NCBI GenBank assembly: GCA_037179515.1
Contig: JAXCGZ010020852.1
Location: forward strand, 7,501-71,500
Source: Halocaridina rubra
Taxonomy: Eukaryota > Arthropoda > Malacostraca > Decapoda > Atyidae
DNA length: 64,000 nt
Direction of reading: 5' to 3'
The notes beneath the pieces were generated by a model that did no database searches, was not told the origin of the DNA, and saw only the letters and a list, made by a program, of their open reading frames with translations. Every line of letters starts with the position of its first letter. Within the stretch, counting starts at the first letter, position 1. The position numbers were made by a program, and so were the translations under genes. This document shows positions 1 to 12,125 of this stretch, in pieces.

Positions 1-128
1 ATCATACTTGATGACTGGAAGCCGGAGAACACCAAGGTCGTTCACTACTTGCACTAGAATGCATATTTGCATATGTACCCTGTACTGGGCCCCAGAGCAG
101 GCAGTACTAACTAATCATCATTAGCATA

Positions 129-129
<1 letters not shown>

Positions 130-196
<67 letters not shown>
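130..196. repeat. (AAT)n microsatellite
   Basis: About 22 uninterrupted AAT units, just upstream of a SINE-A copy. Confidence 0.98.
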
Positions 197-197
<1 letters not shown>

Positions 198-227
198 CCA
201 TGTATGTTCTTATTTAAAATTATTAAA

Positions 228-420
228 GTCACCGTGGCTCAAGCGGTAGCGTCCGCGACTCTGAGGCGTCAGGTCGAGGGTTCGCGCCCCGTCACGGTCT
301 GAGGTTAGCAAGGGCACGCACCCAGGGTAACGATTACATCTGCCAAAACAAGTCCTTCGCAAGAAGGCAACCGTCCTAGCCCTTGGTAGAAAAGGGAGTC
401 GGTGATGTAAAACCCGAACA
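228..420 (+). mobile_element. SINE family A, tRNA-derived, copy 1
   Basis: The head carries a pol III box A-like motif (TGGCTCAAGCGG, 235-246) and a box B-like motif (GGTTCGCGCCC, 279-289). The body runs through the conserved 'ctgccaaaacaagtccttcg' block to the family end near 'gtgatgtaaaacccgaac' (usual end: gtgacgtaaaaccggaac). The same ~195-bp unit recurs at about 8.3, 14.0, 20.5, 21.9, 29.7, 50.4 and 61.8 kb, with split pieces at 45.2-45.9 kb. No clear target-site duplication remains on this copy. Open frames through the unit in either direction are not genes. Confidence 0.9.
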
Positions 421-552
421 AAGACGCAATAAGTCCTTAGACATGCGAAGACAATTGTTAATAAAGACATGATTCTTCACATGTCTAAATAAATATTCTA
501 ACTTCAGTATTGCAATTTCTGGGGATTATTTAATTGTATATTTACGTTACAG

Positions 553-718
553 TAGGATCGACGTAGTGCATCCAGTAGAGAGCTTGACTCGGAACGTGAT
601 GGACCTGCATTCGAGCCCACAGCGGGGAGACAGGAAGGTCATCCATCTTTAACTGCCCAGTTTAAATTCATCTGTGTACATACCCATAGTGAGACTAACA
701 GCTAAATAAAACGTTAAA
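553..718 (+). mobile_element. SINE family D, tRNA-like head, copy 1
   Basis: A diverged tRNA-like head has a box B relative (gcattcgagccc). It is followed by a body resembling copies near 10.9 kb and 24.7 kb (shared 'catcca..tttaactgccc', '..ctgtgtacat.ccc') and an A-rich end. The family assignment is from eye alignment of only three copies. Confidence 0.5.
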
Positions 719-748
719 AAATAATCTTAGCTGGGGCAATCGACAGTC

Positions 749-750
<2 letters not shown>

Positions 751-791
<41 letters not shown>

Positions 792-811
792 TAATAATAA
801 TAATAATAATG
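751..811. repeat. (AAT)n microsatellite
   Basis: AAT array with one phase slip near 790. Confidence 0.97.
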
Positions 812-1892
<1,081 letters not shown>

Positions 1893-1909
1893 TGTGTGTG
1901 TGTGTGTGT

Positions 1910-2406
1910 TTACAATTCCACCCAGCTTCTTTCATAAAATGTCAAAGCATTAATACTAAGAACAAGGGAGAATCTGCGTTCGAACAGCACAGGACCTATG
2001 GCTCACTCTGGCATAGAGTGACCACCGTCGCGTTCCGAGGCAAGGTGATTATGATGACGCAATAAGTCTGGTCTCTGGAGCTGTTTTTGTTTACTCTGTG
2101 TACATTCCGTGCTAAGACGTAATTTCCACACAAATAATGGGCACTGGCCTCGAGGCGGTGGTTGCAGGAGGTACAATAGAAACAGGATGAGGAGAGAGAT
2201 AGGAGGAAGAGAAGGAAGAGGAACAGTCAAGAGTAATAAGGAAAAACGATAAATTATTATCTTCTATTGATAATTATAACATTCTTGAGGGTAAAGAATT
2301 GAAGCGAAGGACGATACTGGAGATGAGAAGCCAAAAGATGAGGAAAGGGGGGGGAGGATAAGGAGGAGGAGGAGAAGTACAGGCCAGTAGCTCGCTTACC
2401 GTATGT
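1910..2406. other. Non-coding stretch with purine-rich segment
   Basis: No recognised gene. 2190-2375 is strongly purine-rich (GGAGGA/GAAGAG), so the minus-strand frames there are low-complexity. Confidence 0.5.
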
Positions 2407-2442
2407 AAAAAAAAAAAAAAACACAAACACACACACACACAC
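2407..2442. repeat. Poly-A and (CA)n tract
   Basis: A 14-base A run is followed by interrupted CA repeats. Confidence 0.9.
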
Positions 2443-2554
2443 GACCTTGGGGCCGGACTTTGCCATTGACAATCCTACAATGTTTTACGCATCAACAATG
2501 AAATTTCGACATCGTTCGAAGCGCGCTGCCCCAAATGGATTCTACTGCTTATCG

Positions 2555-2723
<169 letters not shown>

Positions 2724-2821
2724 AAGCTTTGACTGTAGATAAGGAGATATTATTCTCCAATCACAAGAAAGGTTACAATGATAATAGTAGTGATAATCAC
2801 GCAAAGCATGATAATGAAACA

Positions 2822-2872
2822 AATAATAATAATAATAATAATTAGCAATAATAATAATAATAATAATAATAC
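2822..2872. repeat. Interrupted (AAT)n
   Basis: Two AAT arrays are separated by 'tagc'. Confidence 0.9.
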
Positions 2873-2967
2873 AGTAAAAGGTGCATCATAATATGAAAAT
2901 GAAGCAGGTATTTAAATACAGATCATTATAAGAGAGATCATTAAGGCCATTAGTACATAAAAAAGCT

Positions 2968-2968
<1 letters not shown>

Positions 2969-3014
<46 letters not shown>

Positions 3015-3021
3015 ATATATA
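2969..3021. repeat. (TA)n microsatellite
   Basis: TA array with a single phase change. Confidence 0.97.
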
Positions 3022-3870
3022 TCATACCGTCTGCCCTCACATGAATAAGGTTAACAGGTATTACCCAGTAATTATGCGTAAAAAGACATATCTTACAAAA
3101 GGTACAGACCTTTCTATGACTATCTTTTTTCTTTTAAGGATATTAAGAATCCTACCTATACGTGCAATATCCCATACAAGCTTGCTTATGTTTGAGTAGA
3201 AGAAGAAGAAGAAGAAGGAAAAAGCAAGATGGCGCAGACATAAATAGATATTGGTAACGAAATACGAAGAATTTGCGGGCTGTAGTTCCAGAACTTGAGG
3301 GGCGGGGGGTTTGTACTCGCTAAAGAATTAAATTAAAATAAAAACTACTAAAAGAGAAACCACTTCCCTGGTGTGACTCTAAAGCTTTAAAAAATCACTT
3401 CCATAAATGTTACTTTCGCCCCAGAGAATTCCTCATATGCACATGCTAAACATATACTTAACCTCGATTCTTAGGCGCTGTAACCAGAATAAATTTAAGA
3501 ACAAATACAGACGGCCAGGAAGGTTATTAACTAGAAGTTTTACAAAATAACAGTCAAACAGATTTTTGTATTAAACAGACAAGGAAAAAAGATGATATTT
3601 TTTAACAATCTCGTGAATCTCCTTGGGAGAATTTCGGAATTAATGTGGTTATAATTAATTCTGAGCGCATTTAGCACGGTTACCTTGAGTTTTTCGTATA
3701 AATTCTAGCTAAAACAGACTTTGTGTCGAACATCATTGTTGGTCTCAACACTCATATCTCTTCTTGTTTTTATTATTATTTAATTTTATTTTCTAAGTTA
3801 TTATGATTTATTTTATATACGATATCTCTATGGAAAACTAAGAGGTCACTACGAGTAGTGGCAAACTGTT
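3022..3870. other. AT-rich sequence, nothing recognised
   Basis: No ORF with protein-like composition, no repeat family match inside the window. Confidence 0.6.
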
Positions 3871-3943
<73 letters not shown>

Positions 3944-3946
3944 AGA
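3871..3946. repeat. (GA)n microsatellite
   Basis: GA array with two one-base slips. Confidence 0.97.
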
Positions 3947-4049
3947 ATGAAGGCATAGGATAAGAGCCTTAACTGAAGGAAAGACTTAGCATCAAACTGT
4001 CCTAAGACTCCTATTCAAGTCAAACAAAAATTTAAAAAGCTGTAGTATA

Positions 4050-4383
4050 GCAACGGGCAGCTTGATGCCATGGGTTACGGTTCTTCTCCTATGCCTACAT
4101 CTACACCGTTAAGTGGTTGTGTAAGCAAAGCTAGCGTACTCGCTACATATCTCTTATTAGCCCTTTACATCTGACGAGTCACAATGTGTCCCTTTGCTTT
4201 AATTTTTATCGTTATGTGTGTAGTACTCTGGCCTATTCTTTCAGCTTTTCTTGTATATAAAGCTCGTTATCTCTGCTCTGTACTTAAGCTCCTACTTTTA
4301 CCTAAATTTTTCTTGATGCCTAGGCCCGATAAGAGTAATTTTCTGTCCGTCAAGGTGTCACACACACAAAAAAAATAATAAAG
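4050..4383 (+). mobile_element. Interspersed repeat family B, diverged copy
   Basis: It shares the family order: 'cggttct..ctatgcctac', 'cttattagccctttacatctgac', 'ccc.ggcccgat.ag', 'gtccgtc..ggtgtcac', then an A-rich end. It is more diverged than the adjacent copy at 4406-4727. The A-rich 3' end and multiple dispersed copies suggest a retroposed short element, but no pol III boxes are clear. Confidence 0.6.
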
Positions 4384-4405
4384 AAAAACGCTCATAAAAA
4401 GGTAG

Positions 4406-4727
4406 TTGGCTCATGGCACCAGTAGCCCGTTGCGATACTACAGCTGAAGGTTTTTTGAACTTAAATAGGTCTGTCCAGGACAGTTCGATGTTAAGTCTTC
4501 CTTCAGTTACGGTTCTTTTTCTATGCCTACAGCTACACTGAATATTCTTGGATATTCATCACACATCTTTTATTATCCCTTCACATCTGACAAGTCATTA
4601 CACTCTCCATCTCTGTTTCTCTTTACTTTATGTATTCTTCGAGCCCAGGCCCGATGAGGGCTGTTTTATTTTTTTTTTTTTTTTTTTGGCCCGTCCTGGT
4701 GTCACAATCATAAAAAAAAAAAAGTTG
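4406..4727 (+). mobile_element. Interspersed repeat family B, good copy
   Basis: It begins 'ggcaccagtagcccgttgcg' and ends 'ggcccgtcctggtgtcacaa' plus an A-rich run, with a T-run before the final block. Related copies lie at 19171-19395, 32395-32560, 32609-32806 (inverted) and 33848-34138. It is best read as a short non-autonomous retroelement of unknown class. Confidence 0.75.
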
Positions 4728-5261
4728 TATTACGCATATTCCAATAAAAAAAAAAGTTACTGCGAAAGAATAAAAATTATTAAGTTACAAAGAATTCTTC
4801 CCTCTGTAATTAACACTCTACCATCCATCAATTTTCATGAAACGAGCTCCATTAGATAATCAGGAAGAGCGAAAAAGAGGAATCAGGAAGAGTGAAAAAG
4901 AGGAATCAACAAGTAACATAACAGGTAGGACCAAACTCATGTGAAGGAAGACGTGTCCCAGGTCTGTATTGTGAGGGGGAGACATGAGGGTACTTCCAAG
5001 AGGGAGCTACCGGCCTTATAGAAGGCCGCTAACCTCAGATATGTTTCCTAATCTCGCTCAGAAAATATAAACAACTTACGTCACCGTTATCAATGAGGTG
5101 ATAAGTCCCTTCCCCATCGCATGGGACTGTTCTCTCCTGAGGGAGGAGTGAGACAGATGGGTGAGAAAAATGATGATATTGAGATAAAATGGGAGAAAAA
5201 TAATGTGATGAGACGAATGGGGGAATGAAGATATACGGAAACGAAACGGTAAATACAGGAT

Positions 5262-5266
<5 letters not shown>
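4728..5266. other. Unassigned sequence
   Basis: A tandem pair of 'aggaagag.gaaaaagaggaatca' units sits near 4862-4908; otherwise nothing was recognised. Confidence 0.5.

Positions 5267-5343
<77 letters not shown>
5267..5343. repeat. (GA)n microsatellite
   Basis: About 38 GA units. It is the reverse-complement partner of the (CT)n tract 84 bp downstream. Confidence 0.98.
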
Positions 5344-5346
<3 letters not shown>

Positions 5347-5423
5347 TGGATACTGATAATAACGTAACACGGAGGAAGTAATCGAAAAACTAAATTATCC
5401 CCAACTAGATAAAAAGATTTCAA

Positions 5424-5426
<3 letters not shown>

Positions 5427-5509
<83 letters not shown>
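5427..5509. repeat. (CT)n microsatellite
   Basis: About 41 CT units, which could pair with the preceding GA tract as a large stem. Confidence 0.98.
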
Positions 5510-5512
<3 letters not shown>

Positions 5513-6046
5513 CACGATAATCAAACTGAACGCAACACTGCATTGTTTCAGAGACCTTGAGAGTGAAAATAAAATACAAATAAAGATTTCTAAAGGCAAT
5601 GTGCCAATCATGTTTGGAGTTTAATAACAATAGTCATAAACAAATTAAATACGTATTTTATAGAAACATGACGCAATATGCCACTGAAACCAGTAAGGAT
5701 GGCCACAACTGAAAATGAAAAAGGAAGGTACCTGGGCCGATAGGCCTATTTTTATTTGGAATTAAAACATTGAATCGGGACATGTGCCAATCGACACTCC
5801 CAGATCTGCTTAAGGTGCATTATTACACTCTTGCTCATAAAAAAAATTAATACATACAATAAAACCTTATTTTGGTTTTAGCATAGGGTATGCACAAATA
5901 ACAATACTGTAATTTTATCATGAGCTTCATATGTGCATTCAAAGAAGAATCATAAAACACAATGTTAAACACACACACACACTTGTTTTGTTAACTTGGA
6001 AATTTGTTTTTTTTCGAGAGGAAGGGAACGTTGGACGTTCATTTGC

Positions 6047-6049
<3 letters not shown>
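5510..6049. other. Unassigned AT-rich sequence
   Basis: No gene or known repeat recognised. Confidence 0.5.

Positions 6050-6082
<33 letters not shown>
6050..6082. repeat. Poly-A run
   Basis: About 32 A residues. It could be a retroelement tail, but the flanks match nothing else here. Confidence 0.9.
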
Positions 6083-6086
<4 letters not shown>

Positions 6087-6306
6087 CTCCCAACAGTCAT
6101 AAAAAAAGTATGTTTTTAACTGAGGATTCAAAGATGCTTCTTTATACATACCGATCCCCAGACTTTCATCATACAAGGCACATCCTTACCTCTTCTCTAA
6201 ATTGTGTTGCTTTATAGGAAAAACATTATTATTATCATTATATTTATTATTATTATTATTAGTAGTAGTAGTAGTATTCATACAATTCTATAAAAACTTT
6301 TCATGA

Positions 6307-6309
<3 letters not shown>

Positions 6310-6353
<44 letters not shown>
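6310..6353. repeat. (CT)n microsatellite
   Basis: About 21 CT units, preceded at 6226-6276 by mixed ATT/AGT triplets. Confidence 0.97.
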
Positions 6354-6357
<4 letters not shown>

Positions 6358-7002
6358 CACCGTTTTCTGTTGGTTTTCCTGCAACGGACCAAATACCGCA
6401 TTCCTTAGTCTGTTCAATTTACCGATTTCCTTGGAAGCGTTAAACGAGACTTTTAAAAACGGGAAACGGAAACCTGTTTTTAGAACTATGGATTACTCAA
6501 GGCGCTCGCTCCATATGGCAGCTTTTTTTCAACAAACTAGTAAACAAACAATAAAATACGTGGCAATTTAGCGAGTTGTATACCTCACAATCTATAGTCA
6601 ACCATACCCTTACCTAACCATTATTCAGTGACTGGGGGCAAAAACTGTATGGCTTTTCACAATTATTGCCCATAGACATGAGGCTGAAGGGTATATGTCC
6701 CGGTTTATCACACAAAAATTAGCACAATGAATTTTAATGGTATCACAGCTTAAATGGGATCCAAGTATTAAATTCTCAGTTAACACCTGTACAGCAAAAT
6801 TAATCATATTCTCTGATTAAATGGATAAATAAAGAAATACATCCTATATATAGGCGATGGTATTGTTGTTACAAAATATAATTAACTTGTCAGATTTGGA
6901 TAAGTCCCGTCCAGTAAGATATATAAATATATAATAAGAAAATATTAATTGCCTCCTGTATAGCCTACGTGCGAATACTAATTCGAGTGTCATGTCTGAA
7001 TA
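6354..7002. other. Unassigned AT-rich sequence
   Basis: No convincing gene or family match. Confidence 0.5.
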
Positions 7003-7006
7003 ATAC

Positions 7007-7043
<37 letters not shown>

Positions 7044-7069
7044 TATTATTATTATTATTATTATTATTT
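7003..7069. repeat. (AAT)n-(ATT)n mirror pair
   Basis: AAT units run directly into ATT units, giving a self-complementary triplet stem of roughly 30 bp per arm. Confidence 0.95.
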
Positions 7070-7110
7070 GCAATGATAAACTAGTCTTTTTGAGATATAC
7101 AGCGCGTTGG

Positions 7111-7111
<1 letters not shown>

Positions 7112-7181
<70 letters not shown>
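7112..7181. repeat. (TA)n microsatellite
   Basis: About 34 TA units. Confidence 0.98.
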
Positions 7182-7182
<1 letters not shown>

Positions 7183-8304
7183 CGTATTTATTATTCGATA
7201 GATATCGATGACAATATACAAATAATTTCATTGATAAATTAATTATGCTGCTAAAGATACACCAAATAATTTCTGAAAATATTGTTATCGATGCAAATAT
7301 TCGTTCATCATGAAGAACGAATACGCAGGAAAAACTGAAAGATTTTTTTTTTATTAATTAATGCGTAAATTATACACATCTGAATCGTATACAGGAATGC
7401 AACGAAAACAAACGAAGAAAAAAGAAACAGGAACTTTAAGACGGTCTAGTAAGTAGGCCAATAAATGCATACAGTTACCTATACAAAGAGCCTAGCCGTT
7501 CGCACCCAACCAAGTTGAAGCTAGCGACGCATTTTATATGACGCAACAGCAGGAGGAGGCGAGGAAGAAGGAGGATGAGGAGTGGTAGGAGGAGCATCTA
7601 CGTACTCAATACCCTTCTTGTACTACAAATGCCAATAACAGATAGGCCTAACGAACATAGTAAGCCTACTGTAATTGTGAAGGTTTTCACGTGTGATAAC
7701 CGTAATAACAACTGCGATAACAGACAATAATAAGTACCATACGAGGAAATTATTAGCTGTATATTTATAGTCATGGGAAGCACGTAAACATGTACGGAGG
7801 GAATAGCACTATTATGTACGTACGTACGTACATGTAACACGCACAACAAACAGCAACAACAAACATTTATTTCCATTCTTGTACAATGGTTATTCTTCTA
7901 AAGATAAAAGTAACTTAGAAAGTAGACATGTAATTGAACTAATAAGAGAGTAATCCATACAGTTAAATTAAAGAAGTACAGAAGTACGTACGTGTAACAC
8001 GCACAGGAGAGACTAACACACATAAATACGATATTTATTTGTTTTCTGTCATGTATAACACGCAGTTGTTGTTTTTTTTTTTACCAATTTAAAGTAAACA
8101 AAATATTTGAACTGTCTAAAACCTTAAAATATTACTAACTATTTACGACTGTACAGTGCGGACGTGGCTTATTTGCACTAGGATGTTGGGAACAGGTTAG
8201 ATGAAAGAGCAGGTGAAAATACACCATAAACTCGAATCACATGTACAGACAATCCATCCAAACATGAGAAATATAGGCACTATCTTCAATAGATATTCTT
8301 CTAG
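7182..8304. other. Unassigned sequence with one dispersed repeat
   Basis: About 7865-7960 ('tttccattcttgtacaatgg' through 'agtagacatgtaattgaact') matches 48368-48470 ('tttccattttgcagtggtta'... 'agtagacatgtaactgaact'), so it is a low-copy interspersed repeat. A palindromic 'tacgtacgtacgtaca' lies at about 7817. No gene was recognised. Confidence 0.5.
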
Positions 8305-8320
8305 GCTACGTTCATATAAT

Positions 8321-8518
8321 GTTCCGGTTTTGAGTCACGGAATCCCTTTTCTACCAAGGGTTAGGACGGTTGCCTTCTTGCGAAAGACTTGTTTTGGCAG
8401 ATGTAATCGTTACCCTGAGTGGATGCCCTTGCTAACCTCAGACCATGAAGGGGCGCGAACCCTCGACCTGACGACTCAGAGTCGCGGACGCTACCGCTTG
8501 AGCCACGGCGACTACGAA
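8321..8518 (-). mobile_element. SINE family A, copy 2, with 16-bp target duplication
   Basis: Full-length copy in reverse orientation. It is bounded by identical 16-bp direct repeats (gctacgttcatataat) at 8305-8320 and 8519-8534, which fix both ends and prove retroposition. The tRNA-like head (box A complement near 8500, box B complement near 8460) is at the right side. Confidence 0.96.
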
Positions 8519-8534
8519 GCTACGTTCATATAAT

Positions 8535-9066
8535 AAAAACATAACTTAAGAATTGAAAGAAAGATTGGCCGTAAGAGGACTTATCCACCCTCGTGAGGGA
8601 GGAATTTTCTTTATTAGTGGATAATGGATGGGATTATCTCAACTTGATATTCAAAATCTAGTCAAGAGAAGTGTCATATAATCGTAGGGGAATACGCAAA
8701 GCTCCTCTGCGTTTGACATCCTCCCTCCCACTCGGATCATTATTTCCATAATTACAGACAAACTTGTCTATAGTTGGAACTGGTATCCTCCTCGGGGATA
8801 TGTAGAGCAGAGGAACTGTAAGATTATCTTCCAGGCTAAATTAATACGTCATTGTGACACCTTTGAGAATGAAACCAGTGGCTGTTGACAACACTCGGGG
8901 TTTAGTGTTCGTCGATGGTACTGCTGGCTTTCTACACTTGGGACAACAGTGGCGTTTGTTCATCCCTAACCACGGAGAACTTGAGCAACCTTATAGACGT
9001 GTGACAACCTCACGGCATTTCAATATGATTCTCTCTTGACTTCCGAGATTCATGTGATTAAAAAAA
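8535..9066. other. Unassigned, relatively GC-rich segment
   Basis: A frame at 8854-9039 (+) is open for 61 codons with fairly ordinary amino-acid composition (..VAVDNTRGLVFVDGTAGF..). It has no recognised homolog, no obvious splice sites and no neighbour supporting it. It could be a fragment of an old element. Confidence 0.3.

Positions 9067-9101
<35 letters not shown>
9067..9101. repeat. (ATT)n microsatellite
   Basis: About 12 ATT units. Confidence 0.95.
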
Positions 9102-9102
<1 letters not shown>

Positions 9103-9166
9103 AAAACTCTTCTGAAATACTATCCTTTAAACATTAGCGTAAAGGATCTTGCAAGCGAATTCTCAA

Positions 9167-9169
<3 letters not shown>

Positions 9170-9249
<80 letters not shown>
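9170..9249. repeat. (TA)n microsatellite
   Basis: About 39 TA units. Confidence 0.98.
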
Positions 9250-9251
<2 letters not shown>

Positions 9252-9860
9252 GATCTTACGGTTTTTCTTGGCCAAACCCATTTGGGATTAAATAAGAGGG
9301 TAGTGACAACTCAAGTAGTTAGCCCCTATCGCATCAGCAGGTTCAACGAGTACTCCATTAAATGTGTGAAGTCAAAGGTGAATAAAAATATTTTACGAGC
9401 TTGGGCTTCGATTAAAACAGACAAAAGTAAATAAATATATAAGTATATAAATAAGATGATATTATATACACATATCTACGTATAAAATTAAAATATCCAA
9501 CAGTTCTTGCAAATATATATTTGAAAAACTAGAGAGGGTAGCAGAAAGGAGTTCTGCTTCTTTAAGACAATTAATAATGGTATGTAGCACCTCATACGCA
9601 ATGAATGATTGCACAATGAGTAGTAATTCGAATCCTGCTTAAGAGATGTGGCAAAATCTTTACGTAAAACAAGTCTATATAACATACATACATAAATAAA
9701 TGGCAGAACATAAAAAAGCTTCAGTGATGATGAAGAATGAGGCTTTGTTATTCACAAAATAGGCCCATTGAACTGCGATATATATTTTCTCCATGGTGTA
9801 AATTTCAATGCAATTCACCAGTGAAAAGCAAGGGCAGACTATCTCTCATACATATATATA

Positions 9861-9862
<2 letters not shown>
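9250..9862. other. Unassigned AT-rich sequence
   Basis: Nothing recognised. Confidence 0.5.
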
Positions 9863-9940
<78 letters not shown>

Positions 9941-9961
9941 CGTGCGTGCGTGCGTGCGTGC

Positions 9962-10000
<39 letters not shown>
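9863..10000. repeat. (TG)n-(CG)n-(TGCG)n-(TG)n alternating tract
   Basis: 138 bp of uninterrupted purine/pyrimidine alternation with a central CG and TGCG core (about 9932-9967). This is the classic composition for Z-DNA. Cysteine/valine-rich frames across it are artefacts. Confidence 0.98.
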
Positions 10001-10002
<2 letters not shown>

Positions 10003-10547
10003 GTAAAAATTAAGATAATTTAACTAAACCCAATGATCGGAATCTTCAAATGATTTAAAATCATAAAACTAAATATTCACAACCAAGAGAGTAAAATAAA
10101 TATAATAATTTAAATAACCTCAAGAGAAGAATATAAGGAAATGCCTATTAATAAAAAAAAATAAAGATTTAAAATGACAGGAATTAAAAAAAATCACAAA
10201 TGAAGAATAAACGACAATTAATAAGGATTAGGCCTATAATAACTACAACATACATAAGTTTAGGAATTCTTCAAATAGAAGCAAAAAAAAAAAATTCAAC
10301 AATAAAGATTAAATTGTTGAAATTATTTTTGATGCAAAAATAGCAAGATATACTGGTTGGGAACTATCTATTTTTATCTAATTTCCTTAAGTTTCTACTT
10401 TTTGACTGATGTCAATATTGATTCATTCACAATGACAAAGTCTGGTAACATGAACTAATTTTAAGTATATAAGACAAAGAGTGTACTAATGTACACATGT
10501 GACTCGAAAGTACAAGGATAATAACATAAAGTTATACGACAACTGCA
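10001..10547. other. Very AT-rich sequence
   Basis: No gene or family match; several A runs. Confidence 0.5.

Positions 10548-10637
<90 letters not shown>
10548..10637. repeat. (CA)n-(TA)n compound microsatellite
   Basis: A short CA tract leads into about 36 TA units, the same order as the LINE-A tails but without LINE sequence attached. Confidence 0.98.
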
Positions 10638-10639
<2 letters not shown>

Positions 10640-10904
10640 AGTGTACACTACAATGCGCTGGGCCAAAATAATCATAAAAAAATAAATGCGTTTTTTTTCA
10701 ATGTGAAATAAAAAAGCAATGGCAGAGAGGGAAAAAAAAAAACACAATCGGTAATCTGTGAAGGGCAAAAACACGTCAGTGGTTATGACGTTCTTCAAGC
10801 ATAAAAAAAAATCGGTACAAATGCGAAGAAAAGTAAAGATGTGGATTTCTTTTTTCTTTAAATGACTTCGCAGTACGAGTGATGAGAAGACTCCTCTTGC
10901 GAGT

Positions 10905-11035
10905 TGAAAGATCCATGATCGAGCTCACTGTGGGGCGCTAGGAAGGGAATCCAGCCTTACTGCCCCAACCCCACACTGTCTATGTCCATCCCCGTTAAGG
11001 GGATTAATAGTGACGTATTAAACGTAAACACGATA
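10905..11035 (+). mobile_element. SINE family D-like fragment, copy 2
   Basis: It shares 'gaatccagcctt', 'tctatgtccatcccc' and a following GGGGA/TAA segment with the copy at 24663-24800. The tRNA-like head is poorly preserved. Confidence 0.45.
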
Positions 11036-11057
11036 TAAAATTAATGACTAAGATTTA

Positions 11058-11205
11058 GGCCCGATTTCTTAAACAGTGTAAACCTAGGATACCATATGGT
11101 TAGTTAGCTAGACACACAAATGGATTTCATAAACGCATCTGACGCGGTTCTGTGTATGGCTAGGATCCCGTACGGGATCCTAACCATACACAGAACTGCG
11201 TTTCT
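11058..11205. mobile_element. Palindromic element family F, truncated copy F1
   Basis: The left arm is complete from the terminus GGCCCGATTTCTTAAACAG to the central BamHI-like core (ggatcccgtacgggatcc). The right arm stops after about 30 bp. The flank 'tta' precedes the terminus. It has no coding capacity. Confidence 0.85.
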
Positions 11206-11423
11206 CGGGTTTCGATCCTGGGTCACGGCTTCCCGGAAGCGGTCAACCGTCGGCTGGCCAACAAAATATACAACTCCTTTGCAATGATACACTTACTGCA
11301 CTCTCATTTGAATACATTTTTTTTTTAAATAGTTAATTGACAATGTAACATGTCCGTTTCTGAAGCCCGAGAGAGAGATGGACGGATAGCTAGACAGATA
11401 GATGAAGAATGTATATTTACTTT

Positions 11424-11427
<4 letters not shown>

Positions 11428-11490
<63 letters not shown>
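11428..11490. repeat. (TA)n microsatellite
   Basis: About 31 TA units. Confidence 0.98.
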
Positions 11491-11493
<3 letters not shown>

Positions 11494-11661
11494 CAAATAA
11501 AACTCTGTTGGTCAAAAAGATATTGATTTCCTTAGGATCTGAAATCCACCCTTGGTAACGTTGAGAAAACATGATGACTCTGGAGAACAAATCTCTCTTC
11601 CAGAGAATTTTAAGAGACTTTCGCTTTGTTCGAAGATTTCAAGGAACAAAAATTCTCGTAC

Positions 11662-11666
<5 letters not shown>

Positions 11667-11727
<61 letters not shown>
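11667..11727. repeat. (TA)n microsatellite
   Basis: TA array followed by 'aagaacactgaactgttaac', a phrase also found next to TA arrays at 45.96 and 46.11 kb. Confidence 0.98.
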
Positions 11728-11729
<2 letters not shown>

Positions 11730-11759
11730 AACACTGAACTGTTAACATACAATAAAAAA

Positions 11760-11887
11760 ATGGTAGGAAAAGACCATTAAATAAAACAACGAAAATATAT
11801 ATATAAAAAGTGCTTATTAATTTCGTGAAATTAATAAGTACTTTTTATATATATTTTTTCGTTGTTTTATTTAATGGGCTTTTCCTA

Positions 11888-11891
<4 letters not shown>
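11760..11891. mobile_element. 132-bp foldback repeat
   Basis: Near-perfect palindrome with ~65-bp arms (start atggtaggaaaag, end cttttcctaccat), centred on 'gt' at 11825-11826. The inner phrase 'cgaaattaataagta' recurs near 34.3 and 45.07 kb, and 'attaaataaaacaacga' near 46.0 kb, so it belongs to a dispersed family. (TA)n begins exactly at its right end. Confidence 0.8.

Positions 11892-11947
<56 letters not shown>
11892..11947. repeat. (TA)n microsatellite
   Basis: It joins the foldback repeat to the next element. Confidence 0.98.
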
Positions 11948-11948
<1 letters not shown>

Positions 11949-11950
<2 letters not shown>

Positions 11951-12125
11951 TTTCCCCAACCTCACTCGTGGTTTCATTTTCGAATTTAATTCTACTCCCA
12001 ATCTAATTCGGGACCAACAATATCACTCGTGGTTTCGTTTTCGCATTTAATTCAACTCCCAATCTCATTCGGGACCAACAATTGTTGGTCCCGAAAGAGA
12101 CTGGGAGTTGAAGTAGATGCGAAAA
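11949..12125. repeat. Family G repeat: tandem then inverted units
   Basis: A unit 'cactcgtggtttc.ttttcg' to 'ctcccaatct.attcgggacc' occurs twice directly (from 11965 and 12024) and once inverted (12083-12137, around the centre caacaattgttg). The outer phrase 'tttccccaacctcac' at 11950 has its reverse complement at 13029-13044, beyond the LINE ORF, so the LINE-C piece sits inside an inverted frame. A third locus is at 41704-41775. Confidence 0.7.

Noticed and set aside
8321..8518. Recurrent peptide pattern ending in DGARTLDLTPQSRGRYRLSHGD seen at eight places
   Set aside because: It is the reverse-frame translation of the SINE-A unit, including its pol III boxes; target duplications show a retroposed RNA, not a protein family.
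8854..9039. 61-codon plus-strand gene
   Set aside because: Ordinary composition but no homology, splice sites or repeat copies to support it; left as unassigned.
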